NCBI GenBank assembly: GCA_904501865.1
Contig: CAJGCF010000075.1
Coordinates: forward strand, 1-6,225
Length of the DNA stretch: 6,225 nucleotides
Direction: 5' to 3'
DNA from: an uncultured Clostridia bacterium
GTDB taxonomy: Bacteria; Bacillota; Clostridia; Oscillospirales; CAG-272
The notes under the pieces are model-generated. The model worked only from the letters and a program-made list of their open reading frames with translations, was not told the origin of the DNA and searched no databases. Below, one piece after another: positions 1 through 5,393 of this stretch. Made by a program: the position numbers and the translations under genes. Positions within the stretch are counted from its first letter, which is position 1. Each line of letters begins with the position of its first letter.

Positions 1-71
1 AGTAATGGGGCTCGAACCCACGGCCTTCAGGGCCACAACCTGACGCTCTAGCCAACTGAGCTATACCCACC
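1..71 (-). tRNA. tRNA-His (anticodon GTG), 3' end cut by window edge
   Basis: Read on the minus strand, the cloverleaf begins GTGGGTA and has the D-arm AGCTCAGTTGG. The anticodon stem is TCAGG/CCTGA around the loop TTGTGGC, which places GTG as anticodon, and the T-arm contains GGTTCGAGCC. Position 71 supplies an encoded G before the usual first base, the G-1 that marks histidine tRNAs and is read by histidyl-tRNA synthetase. Only TACT of the 3' acceptor strand is inside the window; the last three paired bases, the discriminator and any CCA lie off the left edge. It is separated from the CCA of tRNA-Arg by only 7 bp, so the two are very probably cut from one transcript. Confidence 0.95.
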
Positions 72-78
72 GTATGAG

Positions 79-155
<77 letters not shown>

Positions 156-182
156 AATCGCAATATCCAACGGATATGCAAT

Positions 183-230
183 AAAAAATCGGCAGTGACG
201 ACACCCGAGCTATCGGGGACCGGCACTGCC
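183..230 (-). terminator. Intrinsic terminator-like hairpin with T-tract, between tRNA-Gly and tRNA-Arg
   Basis: On the minus strand a 7-bp outer stem, GGCAGTG (230-224) with CACTGCC (197-191), is followed inward by a C/T mismatch, four pairs (two of them G-T), a second C/T mismatch and a 5-bp inner stem CCCGA/TCGGG closed by the loop TAGC. This makes a nearly continuous 16-bp stem of 40 nt. It is followed by GA and six T residues (188-183), the layout of a Rho-independent terminator. It starts only 2 bases after the encoded CCA of tRNA-Gly, so it should end, at least in part, the transcript that starts at the promoter near 355-383. A second, smaller inverted repeat (ATATCC-AAC-GGATAT, 163-177) lies between it and tRNA-Arg. 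Confidence 0.8.
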
Positions 231-232
231 GG

Positions 233-306
233 TGGAGCGAGTGATGGGAATCGAACCCACGCGACCAGCTTGGAAGGCTGGGATTCTACCATTGAACTAC
301 ACTCGC
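233..306 (-). tRNA. tRNA-Gly (anticodon TCC), with encoded CCA
   Basis: Minus-strand cloverleaf. The acceptor GCGAGTG (306-300) pairs with CACTCGC (243-237), the discriminator is T at 236, and CCA is encoded at 235-233. The anticodon stem CAGC/GCTG closes on the loop CTTCCAA, giving anticodon TCC for GGA/GGG codons. The D-arm is the short AGTTCAATGGTAGAA form typical of glycine tRNAs, and the T-arm holds GGTTCGATTCC. It is the first gene after the leftward promoter at 355-383, with a predicted leader of about 40 nt. Translated frames across it on the plus strand give the familiar false 'MGIEPTRPAWKAG' type peptide and are not genes. Confidence 0.97.
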
Positions 307-354
307 ACATATCTTGCAGATTACGAAAGAACTTTCTCTCTCAACCGCTTATAT

Positions 355-383
355 ATCATACCACAACACCGAGGCTTTGTCAA
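355..383 (-). promoter_or_regulatory. SigmaA-type promoter driving the tRNA cluster leftward
   Basis: Read on the minus strand, a perfect -35 box TTGACA (383-378) is followed by a 17-bp spacer and a -10 box TATGAT (360-355), one base from consensus. The start of transcription is expected near 348, about 40 nt before tRNA-Gly. The bases between the -10 box and the predicted start are AT-rich. The next bases upstream of the -35 box are the phased A-tracts described separately, so this should be a strong promoter, as expected for stable RNA. Confidence 0.88.
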
Positions 384-386
384 GAC

Positions 387-423
387 TTTTTTGAAATTTT
401 TTTTGGATTTTTTGCATTTTTTT
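387..423 (-). promoter_or_regulatory. Phased A-tracts upstream of the tRNA promoter (UP-element / curved DNA candidate)
   Basis: The plus strand has four T-runs: 387-392 (6), 397-404 (8), 408-413 (6) and 417-423 (7). Their centres are 11, 10 and 9.5 bp apart, close to one helical turn. Relative to the predicted start near 348 they cover about -39 to -75 on the minus strand, where they appear as A-tracts. A-tracts in phase with the helix are known to bend DNA. AT-rich tracts just upstream of -35 are known to bind the RNA polymerase alpha subunit C-terminal domain. The role here is inferred from position and phasing alone. Confidence 0.65.
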
Positions 424-433
424 ATAACCGCCG

Positions 434-461
434 AAAAACACGTCCCAAGTTCGTGCTTTTT
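434..461. repeat. Imperfect inverted repeat in the divergent intergenic region
   Basis: AAAAACACG (434-442) pairs with CGTGCTTTTT (452-461) with one unpaired C at 456 and a 9-base loop. A further GCCG (430-433) and CGGC (473-476) lie outside it. The arm ends in T5 on both strands, so it could act as a weak bidirectional terminator that keeps the two divergent units apart, or as a protein-binding site. No known site is recognised. The whole gene-free stretch 307-602 otherwise holds the two divergent promoters, their A/T-tracts and the leader of the first protein gene. Confidence 0.3.
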
Positions 462-524
462 GCCTTGTTTTACGGCAGAGTGTAAAAAAACTTTTGTTTT
501 TATATAAATTTTTTTCAAAATCTA

Positions 525-553
525 TTGATACTACTTGATAAATATAGTATAAT
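525..553 (+). promoter_or_regulatory. SigmaA-type promoter for the yqeG-hisS gene run
   Basis: A -35 box TTGATA (525-530), a 17-bp spacer and a perfect -10 box TATAAT (548-553) are followed by an expected start near 560, about 43 nt before the ATG of yqeG. The DNA just upstream (484-520) is a run of A and T tracts. A 6-bp dyad, ATACTA (528-533) and TAGTAT (545-550), overlaps both boxes and might be an operator. No other convincing promoter is seen before the downstream genes, whose spacing is tight, so this one probably serves the whole run. Confidence 0.82.
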
Positions 554-587
554 TAATAAGATTATAGCAAAATTCACCAAAAACGCG

Positions 588-594
588 AAAGGAG
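588..594 (+). promoter_or_regulatory. Ribosome binding site that sets the yqeG start
   Basis: AAAGGAG lies 8 bases before ATG 603. It rules out the longer reading from TTG 525, whose first codons coincide with the -35 box. Confidence 0.9.
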
Positions 595-602
595 AGCTAA
601 AA

Positions 603-1166
603 ATGGCAAGTTGGCTTTTGCCCGATCACATATTTGCTAAATTTGACGACGTTACACCCGAGTTCTTGAGCTCGCTTGGAATAAAAGCCCTCCTTATCGA
701 CATTGACAACACGCTCGCACCCTATGAGGTCGCGGAGCCTGACGGAAGAATTTTTGATTGGTTTGATGCTCTCAAGAAAAGTGGAATATCCGCGACTCTC
801 GTGTCAAACAACGACAGAGAGCGCGTCGAGCTGTTCAATAAGCACTTGGGGCTTCGCGCTTATTATAAGAGCGGCAAGCCGTTTGCGAAGAATCTTAAAA
901 AAGCTATGGCGGAGATGGGGAGCGACGCCTCAAATACCGCGATGCTTGGAGATCAGCTTCTCACTGACGCGGCGGCAGGTAAGCACATAGGTCTGCGCAC
1001 AATCATCGTACCGCCTATCAAGGACAAGAGCAATTCCTTTTTTAGAGCAAAGCGCGCGCTTGAGGTTCCGACTATCAGAAAATACGCAAAACAACACGCC
1101 GAGGAGAGCGACGTCGCAGAGAAATGCTCTTTCTGGCTTGAAAAGAAATATAAGAGGTTAAAATAG
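603..1166 (+). CDS. yqeG: YqeG family HAD IIIA-type phosphatase
   Basis: A 187-residue soluble protein of the haloacid dehalogenase superfamily, close to the usual YqeG length. The four HAD motifs are in order: the catalytic DIDNT at 33-37 (nucleophile D33, acid/base D35), the VSNN motif with S68, the SGKPF motif with K92, and the acidic GDQLLTD with D117 and D122. The start WLLPDHIFAKFDDVTPE matches the family's typical beginning (LPD, then 'D-T-P-E'). YqeG proteins are putative phosphatases whose natural substrate is not settled; in Bacillus the gene sits beside a ribosome-assembly GTPase gene, which is not the case here. It is the first gene after the promoter, and its TAG is 2 bp before the next ATG. 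The lysine-rich tail (residues 165-187) is unremarkable. Family call is firm; substrate unknown. Confidence 0.92.
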   Translation: MASWLLPDHIFAKFDDVTPEFLSSLGIKALLIDIDNTLAPYEVAEPDGRIFDWFDALKKSGISATLVSNNDRERVELFNKHLGLRAYYKSGKPFAKNLKKAMAEMGSDASNTAMLGDQLLTDAAAGKHIGLRTIIVPPIKDKSNSFFRAKRALEVPTIRKYAKQHAEESDVAEKCSFWLEKKYKRLK

Positions 1167-1168
1167 AT

Positions 1169-2029
1169 ATGGACAGAGCAAAATTCGGTCCCGGCGGAAA
1201 CGGTGAGCTGTTTTACGCGCAGGGCGGCAAGGGAAGCGTGGACGCTCCTGCTTGGCTTGCGGGATACGGTCTTGACGCCTATGAGTTTGAGGCGGGCAAG
1301 GGAATCATGGCAGGTGAGGAGACTCTTCGCAAGATAGGAGAGCAGGCGAGAGAGCACGGTATCCTTATGTCTCTGCACACGCCATACTTTATATCCCTGT
1401 CTGGGGTTGACACTGAAAAGAGACTCAAGAGCATTGATTATATCAAAAAATCGCTCTGGGCGGCAGAGCTGCTCTCGGCGGACACCATAGTCATTCACAG
1501 CGGAAGCGCGGCTAAAATAAGCCGAGAGGAAGCTATGAGACTTTCCTGCGACACGCTCCAAAAGGTCATAGAGGCGGTTGGAGATACCCATATAAAGCTT
1601 GGAATCGAGACTATGGGCAAGATAAATCAGCTTGGAACTCTCGATGAGGTGATAGAGCAGTGCCGTGTTGACAGTCACTACGTTCCTGTGGTGGATTTCG
1701 GACATATGAATGCAAGAGAGAGAGGCGGATATTTCAACACCGTAGACGATTACAGACGGGTGTTTGACAAGATAGCGCTTGGATGCTCTGACGAGGTGGC
1801 GAAAAATCTTCATTGCCATTTCTCCAAGATAGAGTTCACGGATGCGGGAGAGAAAAGACATCTGACCTTTGCCGACAGCATCTACGGACCTGATTTCGAG
1901 CCGCTTATCGAGGCTATCGTTAAAGAAGGTCTCACCCCGAGGATAATATGCGAGTCCGACGGAACTATGCCCGAGGACGCAAAGGCTATGAAAAATTATT
2001 ACGAAAGACTCCTTGACGTCAAGGACTGA
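1169..2029 (+). CDS. Endonuclease IV-like (AP endonuclease family 2) TIM-barrel protein
   Basis: A 286-residue single-domain protein, about the length of E. coli endonuclease IV (Nfo), which cuts DNA 5' to abasic sites using three zinc ions. Matching motifs by eye to Nfo gives H70 (SLHTPYF), H110 (VIHSGS), E147 (GIETMG), D176 and H179 (VDFGH), H217 (HCHFSK), H231 (EKRHLTF) and E262 (CESDG). That is eight of the nine zinc ligands. The ninth, Nfo D229 in the D-R-H motif, is K229 here (K-R-H), so the third zinc site may be changed or lost. An RBS (AAGAGG, 1152-1157) precedes ATG 1169, and the gene follows yqeG by 2 bp. It may be a true AP endonuclease of a divergent subfamily or another TIM-barrel enzyme of the same fold, such as a sugar isomerase-like protein. 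Family membership is well supported; activity is less certain. Confidence 0.82.
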   Translation: MDRAKFGPGGNGELFYAQGGKGSVDAPAWLAGYGLDAYEFEAGKGIMAGEETLRKIGEQAREHGILMSLHTPYFISLSGVDTEKRLKSIDYIKKSLWAAELLSADTIVIHSGSAAKISREEAMRLSCDTLQKVIEAVGDTHIKLGIETMGKINQLGTLDEVIEQCRVDSHYVPVVDFGHMNARERGGYFNTVDDYRRVFDKIALGCSDEVAKNLHCHFSKIEFTDAGEKRHLTFADSIYGPDFEPLIEAIVKEGLTPRIICESDGTMPEDAKAMKNYYERLLDVKD

Positions 2030-2035
2030 AAAAGA

Positions 2036-2041
2036 AAAGGA
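2036..2041 (+). promoter_or_regulatory. Ribosome binding site that sets the M24B peptidase start
   Basis: AAAGGA lies 7 bases before ATG 2049. The longer reading from TTG 2013 would overlap the preceding gene and add a lysine/glutamate-rich stretch that corresponds to this leader, so 2049 is preferred. Confidence 0.85.
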
Positions 2042-2048
2042 AAACAAG

Positions 2049-3131
2049 ATGAGCAAGATATCAAGATTCAGAGAAAAGCTTATAGAAAAAGGATTTGACG
2101 CGGCGGTAATATCCTCGCACGTAAATCAGAGATATCTGACGGGTTTTGATTATACCGACGGATACGTGCTTGTAACAAGGACAAAGGCGTACGTTTTGGC
2201 GGATTTCCGCTATATCGAGGCGGCAAGAGCTCGCGTGGACGCTGCTGATTTTGAGGTGATAATGCCCGAGACGAGCATGCTCGTGTGCGTGGCATCCCTG
2301 CTTGACGAGAACGAGTGCAAGACCGTGGCGTTTGAGGATTACACTCTGTCGGTCTCCTCACTCGAGAGAATGAAAAAGACCTTTGTGGGCAAGGAGCTCG
2401 TTGTGGGCGCGTCCGAAATAGCGGACGGACTCAGGCTCTACAAGGATATAGACGAGATAGAGAAAATGAAGAAGGCGCAGGCTATCACTGATGCCGCGTT
2501 TGCTCATATACTCAAGGTGCTCACGCCCAACACGACTGAGATAGAGGCGGCGCTTGAGCTTGAGTTCTTTATGAGACGCTCGGGTAGCGAGGGAATCGCG
2601 TTCGACACCATAGCTGTGTCGGGTTCAGCCTCGTCTCTGCCTCACGGTGAGCCGAGAAACGTCAAGCTTGAAAAGGGATTCTTCACTATGGACTTCGGCG
2701 CGAGATACGACGGCTATTGCTCTGATATGACGAGAACTGTTGTCATAGGCAAGGCGGATAAGGATATAAAGAAGGTGTACGACACTGTGCTTCACGCGCA
2801 GACCGCGGCACTTGAATTTCTCGCCGAGGGTGTGTCCTGCAAGCAGGCGGACACAGTTGCTCGCGATATAATCAACGCGGCTGGATACGAGGGCAGATTC
2901 GGTCACTCGCTCGGTCACGGAGTAGGAATGTATATCCACGAAAATCCCCGTCTGTCGCAGGGTGTTCCTGCCGACGAGGTGCTCAGGCGCGGACATATCG
3001 TAACTGTTGAGCCGGGTATCTATATCGAGGGACTTTACGGCTGCAGGATTGAGGATATGGTGGCTATTATGCCCGACGGCTCGGTGTACGACTTCACGCA
3101 AAGCCCCAAGGAAATGATAGAGCTGTTCTGA
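2049..3131 (+). CDS. M24B family metallopeptidase (Xaa-Pro aminopeptidase / dipeptidase type)
   Basis: A 360-residue cytoplasmic peptidase of the usual two-domain form for short bacterial Xaa-Pro peptidases (YqhT/PepQ-like). Residues 1 to about 128 form the creatinase-type N-terminal domain (YLTGFDYTDGYVLV, ADFRY). Residues from about 135 form the pita-bread catalytic domain. The five dinuclear metal ligands are present: D215 (MDFGARYDG), D226 (CSDMTRT), H290 (LGHGVG), E321 (VEPGIY) and E335 (RIEDM). The accessory histidines H199 (LPHGEP), H286 and H297 (IHENP) are also there, so it looks fully active. The family releases residues next to proline from peptides. It follows the endonuclease IV-like gene by 19 bp and is 1 bp from the DUF3006 gene. 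In many Bacillota a gene of this type sits before efp; here no efp follows. Exact specificity (aminopeptidase or dipeptidase) cannot be told from sequence. Confidence 0.93.
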   Translation: MSKISRFREKLIEKGFDAAVISSHVNQRYLTGFDYTDGYVLVTRTKAYVLADFRYIEAARARVDAADFEVIMPETSMLVCVASLLDENECKTVAFEDYTLSVSSLERMKKTFVGKELVVGASEIADGLRLYKDIDEIEKMKKAQAITDAAFAHILKVLTPNTTEIEAALELEFFMRRSGSEGIAFDTIAVSGSASSLPHGEPRNVKLEKGFFTMDFGARYDGYCSDMTRTVVIGKADKDIKKVYDTVLHAQTAALEFLAEGVSCKQADTVARDIINAAGYEGRFGHSLGHGVGMYIHENPRLSQGVPADEVLRRGHIVTVEPGIYIEGLYGCRIEDMVAIMPDGSVYDFTQSPKEMIELF

Positions 3132-3132
3132 T

Positions 3133-3381
3133 ATGAAAAAAATATTCGCTATCGACAGAATAGAGGGAATATACGCTGTCTGCATCTCTGACGACGGTCA
3201 GCAGCTTGATATCCCGCGAGACAAGCTCTCGGGCTTGTTGGTAAACGACGTTTTCTCCGCAGAGGTATGCGGAGAGGAGCTCTCTGACATAGTCCCTATG
3301 CCCGACGAGCGAGACAGACGTCGCGCGAGAAACAAGGAGCGTTTGCGCGCCATTGCTATGCGCTCGCGTGATAAGAAATAA
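3133..3381 (+). CDS. DUF3006 domain protein
   Basis: An 82-residue protein whose first ~55 residues fit the small DUF3006 domain: an opening beta strand with the typical IDRIEG motif (residues 7-12), then YAVCISDDGQQLDIPRDKL, then a 'NDVF' turn and a short strand. Residues 59-82 form a highly charged, arginine- and lysine-rich tail that could contact nucleic acid or simply be a flexible helix. The function of the domain is unknown. No strong Shine-Dalgarno is seen before ATG 3133; the start lies 1 bp after the peptidase stop, so translation is probably coupled to it. The lack of a signal peptide or membrane helix suggests a cytoplasmic protein. Confidence 0.8.
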   Translation: MKKIFAIDRIEGIYAVCISDDGQQLDIPRDKLSGLLVNDVFSAEVCGEELSDIVPMPDERDRRRARNKERLRAIAMRSRDKK

Positions 3382-3400
3382 GGTATCTTTTGACTACTTG

Positions 3401-3406
3401 AAAGGA
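3401..3406 (+). promoter_or_regulatory. Ribosome binding site supporting the long form of PlsY
   Basis: AAAGGA lies 7 bases before ATG 3414. The internal alternative, ATG 3540 (Met43), has no such site at the right distance; a GGAGG at 3513-3517 is 22 bases away. Confidence 0.8.
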
Positions 3407-3413
3407 AATTTAT

Positions 3414-4178
3414 ATGAACTACGGTTTGTTCGCGCTGACGGGTGTGGAGGCAGAGGCATCAAGAAAAGCAGCTTGGAATCTGCATCTGTGGCTTGTTGAT
3501 AAGCTTGGCGTTGGAGGCACCACGAATGCTATATGGATAATGCTTGGTGGAATACTGCTTTGCATGGTGGTTCCGTATCTTTTGGGAAGCATCAACCCCG
3601 CTATCATATTCTCCAAGCTGATATTTCACGACGATATCCGCACCCACGGCAGTGGAAACGCGGGAGCTACAAATACTCTGCGCACTTACGGTAAGAAAAT
3701 GGCGGCGCTCATTTTTATTCTTGATTTACTCAAGGCGGCGCTTGCGATTATATTCGGCTCGCTTGTACTCGGACACTCTATGGGTGGAGCTATATCGGGG
3801 CTTTTCGTCATTCTCGGACATATGTTTCCCATTTATTACAGATTCAAGGGCGGCAAGGGAGTTGCGTGCTTCGCTATGGTTGCGCTTATGCTCTCACCCA
3901 TATCATTCTGTATTTTAGTGCCCATTTTTATAGCCATCGTCCTCTTATCGAGATACGTCTCGCTCGGCTCGGTGATGTGTGTGCTCATATATCCTATGAT
4001 ACACCACGCGTTCTATCGCCAGGAGGGGTGGATAACTCTTTCGGGCTTTGCTATGATGGTGCTTATAGTCTTTATGCACAGAGAGAATATCAAGCGCATA
4101 ATGGCGGGCACGGAGTCCAAGCTATCGCTTGGACGCAAGAGAAGAAAAAAGGCCTCGTATGAAGGGGAAGAAAAATGA
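3414..4178 (+). CDS. plsY: Glycerol-3-phosphate acyltransferase PlsY, with N-terminal extension
   Basis: A 254-residue integral membrane enzyme that moves an acyl group from acyl-phosphate to glycerol 3-phosphate, making lysophosphatidic acid, the first step of phospholipid synthesis in most bacteria. All signature motifs are visible: YLLGSINPA (55-63), HGSGNAGATN (78-87), GHMFPIYYRFKGGKG (135-149) and HRENIKRIMAGTE (222-234). Hydrophobic spans fit about 41-58, 97-119, 124-141, 150-178 and 182-222, the last two spans probably holding more than one helix. The family is normally about 190-215 residues and begins close to the YLLGS helix; this protein has about 40 extra residues before it (including RKAAWNLHLWLVDKL, possibly an amphipathic helix) and a basic tail RKRRKK at 241-246. 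The extension is supported by its RBS. The stop overlaps the next start by 4 bp (ATGA). It normally works with PlsX, which is not in this window. Confidence 0.95.
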   Translation: MNYGLFALTGVEAEASRKAAWNLHLWLVDKLGVGGTTNAIWIMLGGILLCMVVPYLLGSINPAIIFSKLIFHDDIRTHGSGNAGATNTLRTYGKKMAALIFILDLLKAALAIIFGSLVLGHSMGGAISGLFVILGHMFPIYYRFKGGKGVACFAMVALMLSPISFCILVPIFIAIVLLSRYVSLGSVMCVLIYPMIHHAFYRQEGWITLSGFAMMVLIVFMHRENIKRIMAGTESKLSLGRKRRKKASYEGEEK

Positions 4179-5374
4179 TGCGTGAGCTTGATAAAAACGG
4201 CGAGGAGCTTTTGCGCCTGATACTCAAGGCGGCGGAGCAGAGAGCGCTCAAGAAGGCGGTCTTTTCAAAGTCCTCAAGCCCAGATATAAAAAAGCAGGTA
4301 TTGTCGCTCAAGGAAATTTCGGGCAGAGTGTGCTTGCAGATAGAGAGCTTCCATACGGATAACAAGGCAAAGCATAGGAACGTAGAGCTTCACGACTCAA
4401 ACGCTGTGTCGAGCCTCATATCCGAGCACGCGCAGATAAATCTCATAACTACGGCGGGAGACGCCGAATATAAGGCGTCAAAATCCTCAAACACGGTGCT
4501 TTTGGGCGGTAAAAAGCTTGAGAAAGCCCTGTTTGGAGACGAGAGTGAGGGGCTTTCGGTCAAGACCTTTGCCAGAATAGACCCCGCCGCCAACAACAAG
4601 AGCAAAAATTACATACTCAAGGGTGACGAGCCCTTTTTGAAGCTTTTGCAGGTGAGCGACGCAAACGGTCGCGTTTATGATAAAAAGCAGGCTAAATTCC
4701 GCCAGATAAACAGATTTTTGGAGCTTGTAAGAGACGTCGAGCGACATTTGCCCGACACAGACGTGCGTATATGTGACCTCTGTTGCGGAAAGAGCTATCT
4801 TTCCTTTGCGGTATATCATTATTTTTCTGTGATACGCGGACGCCGAGTCAAAATGACGGGCGTGGACCTCAAGCGTGACGTTATAGAGTACTGTCAGAGC
4901 GTTGCCGACACTCTGGGCTTTGACGGTCTTGAGTTTATTTGCGGTGACGTAAGCCTTTACGATACCGACGCTCACGTGGATATGGTCATATCCCTGCACG
5001 CGTGTGACGTGGCGACGGACATCGTGCTTGAAAAGGCGGTAGAGTGGCAGGCGGACGTTATTCTGTCCACACCCTGCTGTCACCACGACTTGAACAGACG
5101 TCTTGATTGCAGAAGCCTTGATTTTATAGCGGATTACTCTATGCTCCGTCAAAAGCTCTGCGATGCGGCGACGGACGCTCTGCGTCTCAAGCTGCTTGAG
5201 GCAAACGGTTACGATACGGCGGCACTCGAGCTTATTGACCCCGAGGAGACGCCAAAGAATATAATGCTCCGCGGAATCAGGAAAAAGGGCTTTGATAAGA
5301 ATGGCGAGCGCGCCCGCACACTTATGTCGGAGTACGAGAGTATATACGCTTTTCTTACCGGAGAGCAAAAATAA
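4175..5374 (+). CDS. Class I SAM-dependent methyltransferase (Methyltransf_32, METTL25/GSTCD-like)
   Basis: A 399-residue predicted cytoplasmic protein. The C-terminal half is a Rossmann-fold methyltransferase: the SAM-binding motif ICDLCCGKSYLSFA (199-212), the acidic GVDLK (229-233) that should hold the ribose, ICGDV (255-259), then SLHACDVATD (273-282) and TPCCHHDL (299-306). The last two, with Cys and His in place of the NPPY of adenine methyltransferases, are the marks of the Methyltransf_32 group related to eukaryotic METTL25 and GSTCD; the target in bacteria is not known to me. A conserved RQINRFLE helix (176-183) precedes the domain. The N-terminal ~170 residues are not recognised and may bind the substrate. 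ATG 4175 overlaps the plsY stop, with AAGGGG (4161-4166) as RBS; a second ATG at 4178 is equally possible. Translation is likely coupled to plsY. Confidence 0.85.
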   Translation: MMRELDKNGEELLRLILKAAEQRALKKAVFSKSSSPDIKKQVLSLKEISGRVCLQIESFHTDNKAKHRNVELHDSNAVSSLISEHAQINLITTAGDAEYKASKSSNTVLLGGKKLEKALFGDESEGLSVKTFARIDPAANNKSKNYILKGDEPFLKLLQVSDANGRVYDKKQAKFRQINRFLELVRDVERHLPDTDVRICDLCCGKSYLSFAVYHYFSVIRGRRVKMTGVDLKRDVIEYCQSVADTLGFDGLEFICGDVSLYDTDAHVDMVISLHACDVATDIVLEKAVEWQADVILSTPCCHHDLNRRLDCRSLDFIADYSMLRQKLCDAATDALRLKLLEANGYDTAALELIDPEETPKNIMLRGIRKKGFDKNGERARTLMSEYESIYAFLTGEQK

Positions 5375-5383
5375 AGCATCAGC

Positions 5384-5389
5384 GGAGGA
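5384..5389 (+). promoter_or_regulatory. Ribosome binding site that sets the start of the 114-residue protein
   Basis: GGAGGA lies 4 bases before ATG 5394 in an otherwise 19-bp gap. A longer reading from TTG 5292 would overlap the methyltransferase gene by 83 bp in another frame and has no RBS, so 5394 is preferred. Confidence 0.85.
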
Positions 5390-5393
5390 CGCT

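Noticed and set aside
156..190. Separate promoter for tRNA-Arg and tRNA-His
   Set aside because: TTGCAT and GATATT resemble boxes but are wrongly spaced; a usable start would fall within tRNA-Arg.
195..507. Two plus-strand reading frames (96 and 91 residues) over the tRNA-Gly region
   Set aside because: They run antisense through tRNA-Gly and the A/T-tracts; peptides like MGIEPTRPAWKAG are well-known false calls over tRNA genes. No ribosome binding site.
321..518. Minus-strand 65-residue lysine-rich frame
   Set aside because: It is a product of the T-tracts read on the other strand and covers the tRNA promoter; no RBS or family resemblance.
525..602. Extended yqeG start at TTG 525
   Set aside because: These bases are the promoter itself (-35 box at 525-530, -10 at 548-553); ATG 603 has the RBS and fits the family's N-terminus.
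953..2056. Long minus-strand open frame of 367 residues
   Set aside because: It is in codon register with the endonuclease IV-like gene and stays open because TTA, CTA and TCA codons are not used there; no family motifs.
3390..3418. Possible internal promoter before plsY (TTGACT, 17 bp, TATGAA)
   Set aside because: The -10-like box overlaps the plsY start codon, so transcription would begin near 3425 inside the gene and could not make the RBS-supported protein; probably a chance match.
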